Source of the DNA: Athalassotoga sp049965695
GTDB lineage: Bacteria > Thermotogota > Thermotogae > Mesoaciditogales > Mesoaciditogaceae
Reading direction: 5' to 3'
NCBI RefSeq assembly: GCF_049965695.1
Contig: NZ_JBMFWB010000017.1
Location: forward strand, 1-39,496
Length of the DNA stretch: 39,496 nt
Part shown: positions 29,526-36,281 of the stretch, one piece after another
Position numbering within the stretch: position 1 is the stretch's first letter
Layout of the letters: each line of letters begins with the position of its first letter
Translations under genes and position numbers: made by a program
The notes under the pieces: generated by a model
The model's input: only the letters and a program-made list of their open reading frames with translations
What the model was told of the DNA's origin: nothing
Databases searched by the model: none

Positions 29526-31441
29526 CCAACAATCTCCTTTATCTTTGATTTCAGAGAATCCACATCTAATCCTTCTATTCTGTAAAGGTCCTTTACAAGA
29601 CCGGATCTTGTGTAATCGAAGAGACCTATTCTTGTAAAACTTTTTGGATAAGCACGGTTGTCAAGTGCAAACTCGGATATAACACCACCAAGTCCCGTGT
29701 TGGCGTTGTGATCTTCGAAAGTTAAAACATGCTTCGAAGATATGTAAGTCGTTATCCATTTTGGCAATTCAAAAGGTGTCGGTACTCCCACGACCGTAAC
29801 TTTGATCCCTTCTTTAAGCAGATCATCTGCTGCTTTGACGGCAATGTGGGAAGTTTGACCGGTTGAAAAAACAGTGACATCTTCGCCTTTTCTGAAAAGA
29901 TCGCATTCGCCGTAAACAAACTCGTAATTCTCATCAAAAAATGCTTCACCGTTATTTTTGGTTATAACGGGGATTTTCGATCTACCAACTGCCATGGCAT
30001 AATTTCCCCACACCTTCGCCATAAATCTTAACGATCTATCGGTTTGATTTCCATCCTGAGGCACGATGAGTTTGAAATTGTATATGTTTCTCAAACCGCC
30101 TATGTAATCAACGCAATGATGCGTTTTGCCGTCTTCGCCGACGTCGGTGCCCACATGGGTCACGATCAACTTCAAATTCGTGTGGTTTATGTCATTTAAC
30201 CTTTGCTGATTGTAGGTTTCATCTATTCCAAACACACCGAAGTCTCCAAAGAAAGTAATTACGCCCTGACTTGAAAGCGCTCCTGCGACCGTAGCCGCAT
30301 TGTGTTCCTGAACGCCTGCCTGAAAGAAAAGATCCGGTGCCACATGCTCGAACAGATCAGTTTTTGTGGAAGGTTTGAGATCGCAATCTATAACGGCAAC
30401 AGGCGTGTTGGTGGTCAATTTGGAATTGGCAAGCCCTATATCTGCGAGAGCACGGCCAAAAGCGTCGCGATTCGCAACACTTTCACCTGGCTTATAAATT
30501 CTGTTTTTTCCCGTATCGATCTTAACCTGATAAGGTTTTATCTCGAAATGAGGCATTGAAAAGGTTTTACGTCTTTCGATGTATTTTTGAATATCATTTT
30601 CGACGCCGAGTTCTTTCAAAGCCTTATCGGCTTGCTCGAGGGAAAGTGCTTTTCCGTGATATTCAACATCGTCTTCCATGAAAGAAACTCCCTTTCCCAT
30701 CATAGTTCTACCTATGATCACGGTCGGTTTGTCTTGATTTTCAAGGGCATATTTTATGGCTTCATACAATTGAGCGTAATCGTGTCCATCAACTTCAAGT
30801 GCTCTCCATCCGTCTGCTTCGTAATCTTCTTTTATATCGACAAACATGACGTTACGTGCACGTCCGCTTATCTGGGCATCATTGTAATCTATCACAACCG
30901 TTAAATTCGAAAGGCCGAATTTTTTTGCAAATCTTCTTGCTTCAGCGACCTGACCTTTGGCCTGTTCGGCATCACTCATAAGCGCAAAAGTGTGGTAATC
31001 GAGATTTTGTATCTTGGCAGACAATGCCATGCCGCAGGCGGCGCTCAATCCCTGTCCGAGATTTCCGGTTGTCCATTCAACGCCAGGAATACCTCTTGTG
31101 ATATGACCTTCAAAGGGAGAATCAAAATATCTGAAGCCGGTTATGGCATCTTCCACGTTGAAAAATCCAAGTTCGCCAAGAGTGGCATAAACTCCGGGAG
31201 AAGTATGGCCATGACTCACTATAATTCTGTCTCTCGAAGGGTTCCAAGGATCTTTAGGATCTATTCGGGCATTTGAAAAAACAGTAAGGTATATGTCTAT
31301 CGAACTCATAGAACCTCCGGGATGACCTGAATCGGCCACGGTTGTCATTTTTATTATGTCTCCTCTGCAGCGTTTTCCGAGCAATTTAAGTTTTTGTATC
31401 TCCTCTTCCGGTAATTTTTCATGAGAAAATCTTTTTTTCAT
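29522..31441 (-). CDS. tkt: Transketolase with a variant ThDP motif
   Basis: 639 aa, both halves in one chain. N-terminal half: HPGGSMS (40-46), SHGHTSPGVYA (76-86), TTGNLGQGLS (124-133). The ThDP/Mg motif, normally GDGE, reads SDAEQ (156-160); the metal ligands Asp157 and Asn187 (DYN) remain. Pyrimidine-binding half: QAGVQEHNA with the catalytic Glu, and FGDFGVFG. It transfers two-carbon units in the non-oxidative pentose phosphate pathway. SD GGAGGTG precedes the ATG. A related ThDP enzyme with a shifted substrate is possible, since the 315-330 region also differs from E. coli TktA. Confidence 0.88.
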   Translation of the reverse strand: MKKRFSHEKLPEEEIQKLKLLGKRCRGDIIKMTTVADSGHPGGSMSSIDIYLTVFSNARIDPKDPWNPSRDRIIVSHGHTSPGVYATLGELGFFNVEDAITGFRYFDSPFEGHITRGIPGVEWTTGNLGQGLSAACGMALSAKIQNLDYHTFALMSDAEQAKGQVAEARRFAKKFGLSNLTVVIDYNDAQISGRARNVMFVDIKEDYEADGWRALEVDGHDYAQLYEAIKYALENQDKPTVIIGRTMMGKGVSFMEDDVEYHGKALSLEQADKALKELGVENDIQKYIERRKTFSMPHFEIKPYQVKIDTGKNRIYKPGESVANRDAFGRALADIGLANSKLTTNTPVAVIDCDLKPSTKTDLFEHVAPDLFFQAGVQEHNAATVAGALSSQGVITFFGDFGVFGIDETYNQQRLNDINHTNLKLIVTHVGTDVGEDGKTHHCVDYIGGLRNIYNFKLIVPQDGNQTDRSLRFMAKVWGNYAMAVGRSKIPVITKNNGEAFFDENYEFVYGECDLFRKGEDVTVFSTGQTSHIAVKAADDLLKEGIKVTVVGVPTPFELPKWITTYISSKHVLTFEDHNANTGLGGVISEFALDNRAYPKSFTRIGLFDYTRSGLVKDLYRIEGLDVDSLKSKIKEIVG

Positions 31442-31458
31442 TCAAAACACCTCCAAAT

Positions 31459-32256
31459 TCATTTGTTATAAAGCAATCTTGCGTACTCATCTTTAACGTT
31501 TTTCTTTCTTTTAACAGCCTCAAGGATAGAAAAATCTATCTTTGCCACCAACGTTTCTTCGAGAATTTTACTTTGTGTCTGCTTTATTATACCGCTCATG
31601 GAATCAGTTGCTTCTATCGGAGCGTAAATTCCGCTTTGACCTGTGAAATGATCTCCCACCATGTAACTTTCCATCGAGTATGAATATCTCTGCTGTGAAT
31701 AAAGCCAGGCATGACCGAATGATTCATAATCGCCAACCCATTTCTTGGTAAGACATGGATTTAAAATCAGATCGACGTCTTCATCTATCTCATCATCCAT
31801 GAAGGCAACTTTCACGTTGTAGATTGTAAAAGTATTTCCTTCGACTGATTTACCGTTACCGTTTATAAAATGATATATCTTCATGCCCTTAACCAAATCG
31901 GCATATCCAACGTAAATTTTCTCGATAGAGGCAACGTTGGAAAAAATCTTCAAACATTCATCTTCTATCTTTGATATTTGATTTCCGGAAAGGTTTTCTT
32001 CGGGAACAGAATACAGTTCCATATTCATTCCGGCCGGAAAAAGCACGATCTGGGCTCCTTCCGTTTTTGCCGCCTTCACAAGGGATAAAACTTTTGTATG
32101 AAAATCTTTGGAATTTTTGAAATTCTGGTGTTGAAATTGTATAACCCCTACATATTCAAAAGCATCAGGATCGATTACCGGATGGTCCAAAAAAGCGTTT
32201 GTTCTTCTTTTCAGAAAAAGGGACCTGAAAACATCTGATATCTTTCCAAAGATCAT
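31459..32256 (-). CDS. Nitrilase-fold protein lacking the catalytic triad (probable pseudoenzyme)
   Basis: 265 aa. The fold can be followed: VGVIQFQ (37-42) for the first strand, AQIVLFPAG (68-76), a central ADLVKGMKIYHF segment (119-130), DLILNP (162-167), and GQSGIYAP (206-213) near the C-terminus, where amidohydrolases have GxSxIxxP. The catalytic Glu expected after FP is Ala75. No Lys sits at the usual YRK position, and the loop that should carry the nucleophilic Cys (around AFMDDEIDED) has none. It is therefore unlikely to hydrolyse amides or nitriles. It overlaps the 183-aa gene by 4 nt and precedes transketolase by 17 nt. A binding or regulatory role is plausible. Confidence 0.7.
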   Translation of the reverse strand: MIFGKISDVFRSLFLKRRTNAFLDHPVIDPDAFEYVGVIQFQHQNFKNSKDFHTKVLSLVKAAKTEGAQIVLFPAGMNMELYSVPEENLSGNQISKIEDECLKIFSNVASIEKIYVGYADLVKGMKIYHFINGNGKSVEGNTFTIYNVKVAFMDDEIDEDVDLILNPCLTKKWVGDYESFGHAWLYSQQRYSYSMESYMVGDHFTGQSGIYAPIEATDSMSGIIKQTQSKILEETLVAKIDFSILEAVKRKKNVKDEYARLLYNK

Positions 32257-32804
32257 TTTTCCGCTTGTCCTTTGTTATTTTGGGTGTATTCTTTCTTTTC
32301 CGTCGAAAAAGCAACCATTGTGTATCTGTCGGAAAGCACTATCATTCCATCTGTGAATTCGGTCATTTTTAAGAAGAAAGAATAATTCACATTTTCAGGT
32401 GGCGTTATGTTCACAATGATCGTTGGGATGCCGGTTGTTTGGGCACATCCCCAGCCACTTGCTATAAGTTCGTAAGGGTTGTAACTTTGACTTTTGAGAT
32501 ATCCGACGATGAGATCTATTTTAAACTCGGTAATTTTCAGAAGGAGATCACGCATTCTCAGTTCATCGTTGTAAAGTGTGCCAATTTTCAAATTCGATGA
32601 TTCGAAGAAAAGTTCGTCTAACGTTACGGGCACACGCCACCTTCTCTGAAAGATGTTGAAATTGGAATCGTCAAAAACAATTCCATTTTCATCTACCTTT
32701 AACCATCTACCAATCGTCGAGAGCGTACGATCCGAAGTTATACCAAGATCGAATTTCGTGAATTCGGTAGATGAAAGAATGGATCCCATGTAAATTCTGA
32801 ACAT
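32253..32804 (-). CDS. Hypothetical protein between patatin and nitrilase-fold genes
   Basis: 183 aa, soluble, without signal peptide. The C-terminal half contains ELIASGWGCAQTTGIPTIIVN, which faintly resembles the tail strands of nitrilase-like folds, so it could be a degenerate relative of its neighbour. That similarity is weak. The N-terminal part (MFRIYMGSILSSTEFTKFDLG) is not recognised. The start lies 16 nt after the patatin stop with SD AGGAGAG, and the end overlaps the next gene by 4 nt. The three genes probably act together; no function assigned. Confidence 0.65.
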   Translation of the reverse strand: MFRIYMGSILSSTEFTKFDLGITSDRTLSTIGRWLKVDENGIVFDDSNFNIFQRRWRVPVTLDELFFESSNLKIGTLYNDELRMRDLLLKITEFKIDLIVGYLKSQSYNPYELIASGWGCAQTTGIPTIIVNITPPENVNYSFFLKMTEFTDGMIVLSDRYTMVAFSTEKKEYTQNNKGQAEK

Positions 32805-32820
32805 TCACATCGCTCTCCTT

Positions 32821-34023
32821 TTAACACTTCATACCGGATGAAACTATAAACTTACATATCTCCCTCACACTTTCAACGATAGAGTTATCACTTATTTGAA
32901 AAAAAAGAAAACTCGTTCTTAATTTTTGATCGCTTTTGGCTATTGCCATCACAAGTTCGCGCTGTGTGTAAGGTGTCAATCTGTTTACGTCAAGTGTGCT
33001 TGCTGCCATTTCAAGCAAATCAAGGTTTAAAGAATCAAAAGAGGTGGCTTTAACAGTTTGCAAAATTTTTGGAATTAAAACTTCGTAGACGGCGAGATCG
33101 TGTGAATAACCTCCTATGTTTAAATCAAGGATGCCTGCTACCTTGGAAAGTTCAGTTGCGTTCATTGAAAGCAAAGCATTTATAAGTACGGGTGATTTAG
33201 GCGGATATATGTAATAATCCCGTCCAACGAATTTTCCAAAGGCCTTAAGTGTGTCCAAATATCCCATCTTTTCCAATCTGCGTTCATCTGTTGGATTGAA
33301 ATCCATTGCGCTTCCTATTGTTCCAGATGGCGTTATGATCTTCAATTCGACATCCTTCGGTATTTGTGGAAGAGAAAAAGGAATATCCGATACGTTTATA
33401 AGTAAGATCTTCTTAAACCCTTTTTCAATGGCCATGTTTACAGGCGCATTGTTGTAAACTCCTCCGTCTATGTAGGTTTGACCGTTTATGACCTGCCTCT
33501 GGAAGATCGGATAATTTGCACTTGCAAGCACATAATCCAAAAGTTGTCCTTTGGGAATTTGCGAAAGGTACAATTCAACGGGGGAAAATTTTGAAAGATC
33601 GTAAGTTACAAGTCCAAAATCTATTCCGCTATCTCTGATACGCTTTTCATCAATATTTTCTTTCACTATTTCACGTAACGGCTCCACGTTTAAAAGATGA
33701 AAAGATAATATTTCACGTGCCACATGAAAATACATATTGGTAGTGGAAGAAGCATTTACCGACATGACATCAGAGTAAGAAAGATCTTGCCATATCTTGT
33801 AGAGTTTTTCAGTTTCTCCCTGGCAGTAAAAGATACCATTCAAGGCCCCAACGGAAGTACCATAGACACCTTTCACGTCAAGGTCTAATTGATTTATCGC
33901 TCTAAGAGATCCGGCTTCGTATGCTCCTCGCGCGCCACCGCCTGTTAAAACCAAAGCCCATGAAGATGAAAAGGCCATAAAAGCACTCCCTGCTAAGATC
34001 AAAATGAAAAAAAGCCATCTCAT
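32821..34023 (-). CDS. Exported patatin-like phospholipase
   Basis: 400 aa with a signal peptide (about 1-21, MRWLFFILILAGSAFMAFSS). Oxyanion loop GGGARG (28-33), nucleophile Ser57 in GTSVG, and the dyad Asp186 in YIDGGVYNN; all three patatin elements are present with normal spacing. It should be a Ser-Asp lipid acyl hydrolase working in or outside the periplasm. The domain fills about 23-215, and the 185-residue remainder is unassigned. It is the first gene of a long minus-strand operon, read from the divergent promoter at 34042-34066. Confidence 0.9.
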   Translation of the reverse strand: MRWLFFILILAGSAFMAFSSSWALVLTGGGARGAYEAGSLRAINQLDLDVKGVYGTSVGALNGIFYCQGETEKLYKIWQDLSYSDVMSVNASSTTNMYFHVAREILSFHLLNVEPLREIVKENIDEKRIRDSGIDFGLVTYDLSKFSPVELYLSQIPKGQLLDYVLASANYPIFQRQVINGQTYIDGGVYNNAPVNMAIEKGFKKILLINVSDIPFSLPQIPKDVELKIITPSGTIGSAMDFNPTDERRLEKMGYLDTLKAFGKFVGRDYYIYPPKSPVLINALLSMNATELSKVAGILDLNIGGYSHDLAVYEVLIPKILQTVKATSFDSLNLDLLEMAASTLDVNRLTPYTQRELVMAIAKSDQKLRTSFLFFQISDNSIVESVREICKFIVSSGMKC

Positions 34024-34041
34024 TCAAACCATCTCTTTTAA

Positions 34042-34066
34042 ATTATACCATACGTTATGGTAAAAT
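34042..34066. promoter_or_regulatory. Divergent extended -10 promoters around a 17-bp palindrome
   Basis: The palindrome TACCATA-CGT-TATGGTA (34046-34062) contains two back-to-back TATGGTA halves. Plus strand: TGG-TAAAAT, -10 at 34061-34066, for the uracil-DNA glycosylase. Minus strand: TGG-TATAAT, -10 at 34042-34047, for the patatin operon. Neither has a clear -35; each -10 falls in the other's -35 zone. Confidence 0.6.
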
Positions 34067-34084
34067 TTTGAGTGGGAGGTTAAA

Positions 34085-34684
34085 ATGAAAGACGAAAAAA
34101 AAGATGAAAAATTCATGAAAGTTATTGAGGAAAAAGTTTCGGTATGTACAGCGTGTCAGTTAAGCCAGACAAGGACAAATGTGGTGGTCGGAGAAGGAAA
34201 CATTCATTCACCGATAGTCTTCGTCGGAGAAGGCCCCGGTGAGGACGAAGATTTGTCAGGAAGGCCTTTTGTTGGCAGGGCAGGTCAACTTTTTGATAAA
34301 ATTCTTGAATCCGCAGGCTTTGTAAGAAAAGATCTCTACATAACCAACGTTGTAAAATGCAGGCCACCGGGAAACAGAACACCTTACACCGAAGAAATTC
34401 TTGCCTGTTCTCACTTTTTAATGGCCCAAATTGCCATAATAAATCCTCAAATAATAGTTACGCTTGGAGCAACTGCACTTAATTTTTTTATAAACGGATC
34501 GATAACGGAATCTCGTGGGAAATTTTTTGAATGGAAAGGAAACATAAGGATCTTTCCCATGTTTCATCCAAGTTATCTTTTAAGAAATCAATCCAAAGAG
34601 CCTGGTTCTCCAAAGGCTTTAACGTGGGACGATATAAGAGTGTTGAAAAAAGCATACGATGAAATAGTGACGAGTAACGCGTGA
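34085..34684 (+). CDS. Family 4 (Fe-S) uracil-DNA glycosylase
   Basis: 199 aa, close to the size of the T. maritima type enzyme. Fe-S ligands: Cys21 and Cys24 (CTAC), Cys92 (KCRPPGNR), Cys108 (LACSH). Catalytic and binding motifs: GEGPGEDED (48-56), GRPFVGRAG (59-67) and HPSYLLR in the C-terminal third. It removes uracil arising from cytosine deamination and starts base-excision repair. SD GGGAGG precedes the ATG. The last codons (IVTSNA) and TGA coincide with the start of repeat copy D, so the natural C-terminus has been replaced by a few repeat-derived residues. Confidence 0.95.
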   Translation: MKDEKKDEKFMKVIEEKVSVCTACQLSQTRTNVVVGEGNIHSPIVFVGEGPGEDEDLSGRPFVGRAGQLFDKILESAGFVRKDLYITNVVKCRPPGNRTPYTEEILACSHFLMAQIAIINPQIIVTLGATALNFFINGSITESRGKFFEWKGNIRIFPMFHPSYLLRNQSKEPGSPKALTWDDIRVLKKAYDEIVTSNA

Positions 34685-34837
34685 TCGGTAATCAGCAAAA
34701 CAGCACGTGGCGGGTAGCCGGTAGCACGTTGCAAAAACAGTAACGCGTGATCGGTAACGAGTAAGCAGCCAAAGGCAAAAGGCGATTCCAGTTCTTCGAC
34801 TGGAATGACGGACGGAGGCGGAGAGCATGATGGGATC
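34663..34837 (+). repeat. Interspersed mosaic repeat, copy D
   Basis: Occupies nearly all the space between the uracil-DNA glycosylase gene and hisS. It contains GTGACGAGTAACGCGTGATCGG, CAGCAAAACAGCACGTGGC, a second GTAACGCGTGATCGGTAACG, the hairpin ATTCCAGT-TCTTCG-ACTGGAAT (34785-34806) and GGCGGAGAGCATGATG. It supplies the stop of the gene upstream and ends about 5 bp before the hisS ribosome binding site. No promoter for hisS is visible. Confidence 0.9.
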
Positions 34838-34851
34838 TAAGGAGGAATAGC

Positions 34852-36114
34852 GTGATATCGAGGATAAAAGGCACGAATGACATAATCGAAGATTCAAAAG
34901 TGTGGGAATGGCTGGAAGAAAAACTCAAAAATGTCGCGTTGAATTTTGGATTTGTTGAGGCAAGGACCCCCATTTTTGAGGCGACGGAATTGTTCAACAG
35001 AAGCGTTGGAAATGAAACCGATATCGTTCAAAAAGAGATGTACACTTTCGAAGATAAGGGAGGCAGATCGATAACGCTTAGACCGGAAGGTACGGCTCCC
35101 GTTATGCGTGCCTTCATCGAGAATAACCTTTCTTCCAAAGGCCTTCCTCAGAAACTTTTCTATTGCGGACCCATGTTCAGATACGAACGTCCTCAGGCGG
35201 GACGATTAAGACAGTTTCATCAATTCGGCGTGGAACTCATAGGATCATCTTTGCCGATAGCCGATGCCATGACGATTCTTTTAGCAATAGAAATGCTTAA
35301 GGCAATAGGCCTGGATGAATTCAAACTCAAAATAAATTCGACCGGCGATGAAAAATGCAGACCGAATTACGTTGAGGCACTCAAAGCGTATTACAAACCT
35401 TTTTTAAACGACCTTTGTGATGATTGCAAGGTCAGATATGATAGAAATGTTTTGAGATTGCTTGATTGTAAAAAAGATGCGAAATACGCCGAAAATGCAC
35501 CTAAAATAACTGATTATCTTTGCGATGATTGTAAATCGCACTTTGATAAACTAAAAAAATACCTTGATGATATGGAAATAGAGTACGAAGTCGATCCTGC
35601 GATTGTGAGAGGCCTCGATTATTACACGAGAACAGTTTTTGAGTTCAAATATCCCAATCTTGGGGCACAGGATGCGATAGGCGGAGGAGGTCGATACGAC
35701 AATCTTATAGAAGAATTGGGAGGATCAAAAGTCCCATCTATTGGCTTTGCTTTTGGAATTGAAAGATTGATCCTTGCCCTTGAAGCAGAAAAAAGGCTTC
35801 CTAAAATAGAAGGATTAGATATTTACGTCATATCCATAGATGAGAATCAAAAGATCGAGGCATTGAAGATTGCCGGTGCGCTCTCAAAATATTTTAAAGT
35901 CGATGTCGATGTGATGGGAAGAAACGTTAAAGGTCAGTTTTCTCATGCTTCGAAAGAAAATGCAAGGTATACGGTTGTCATAGGCGAAGAAGAGATAAAG
36001 ACGGGCCTCTACACTTTGAAAAACATGAAAACGGGAGAACAGTGGAAGGTAAGGTTATCAGAGATAATAAAAATTGTGAGTGGATCTGGAGAAACAGACA
36101 CGACTGACGCGTGA
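34852..36114 (+). CDS. hisS: Histidyl-tRNA synthetase
   Basis: 420 aa starting at GTG (34852) with SD GGAGGAA. Class II core motifs: RPEGTAPVMRAF (motif 2 region), histidine-binding RGLDYYTRTVFEF, GGGGRYDNL and GFAFGIERLI (motif 3). A C-terminal anticodon-binding domain begins near LDIYVISIDE. Four cysteines at CDDC and CDDC (around residues 189-192 and 223-226) may bind a metal in the insertion domain. The last residues (TDTTDA) and TGA come from repeat copy E. Expression probably depends on read-through from the uracil-DNA glycosylase gene. Confidence 0.97.
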   Translation: MISRIKGTNDIIEDSKVWEWLEEKLKNVALNFGFVEARTPIFEATELFNRSVGNETDIVQKEMYTFEDKGGRSITLRPEGTAPVMRAFIENNLSSKGLPQKLFYCGPMFRYERPQAGRLRQFHQFGVELIGSSLPIADAMTILLAIEMLKAIGLDEFKLKINSTGDEKCRPNYVEALKAYYKPFLNDLCDDCKVRYDRNVLRLLDCKKDAKYAENAPKITDYLCDDCKSHFDKLKKYLDDMEIEYEVDPAIVRGLDYYTRTVFEFKYPNLGAQDAIGGGGRYDNLIEELGGSKVPSIGFAFGIERLILALEAEKRLPKIEGLDIYVISIDENQKIEALKIAGALSKYFKVDVDVMGRNVKGQFSHASKENARYTVVIGEEEIKTGLYTLKNMKTGEQWKVRLSEIIKIVSGSGETDTTDA

Positions 36115-36185
36115 ACAGCAAAAAAGCACATGGCGAATAGCAAATGGTAAGAGAAAAGACAGTGATCTGTAACGCGTGAAGAGTG
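36100..36185 (+). repeat. Interspersed mosaic repeat, copy E (short, diverged)
   Basis: Begins within the hisS end with ACTGACGCGTGAACAGC and continues with AAAGCACATGGCGAATAGCAAATGG and GTAACGCGTGAAGAGTGAAC, diverged forms of words in copies C and D. It lacks the hairpin and the 85-bp unit. Confidence 0.7.
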
Positions 36186-36192
36186 AACAAAA

Positions 36193-36208
36193 ACCAAGGA
36201 CACCTGCC
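36193..36208 (+). promoter_or_regulatory. B12-box-like element, possible remnant of a cobalamin riboswitch
   Basis: ACCAAGGACACCTGCC closely resembles the cobalamin-riboswitch B12 box (GCCAGGAGACCTGCC); about 12 of 15 positions agree, including the whole ACCTGCC core. It lies 73 nt upstream of kamD, whose product needs coenzyme B12. The rest of the riboswitch (GCCACTG-type core) is not visible upstream, where repeat copy E lies. Confidence 0.4.
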
Positions 36209-36238
36209 ATTGCTACGATGCGGGATCTGAACTTTGTT

Positions 36239-36247
36239 TGGTATATA
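36239..36247 (+). promoter_or_regulatory. Possible extended -10 promoter of kamD
   Basis: TGG-TATATA with no -35, 35 nt before the kamD ATG. A small hairpin AGTCT-GATT-AGACT (36252-36265) and the strong SD AAGGAGGAG (36267-36275) follow. Confidence 0.4.
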
Positions 36248-36281
36248 AAAAAGTCTGATTAGACTGAAGGAGGAGATCAAC

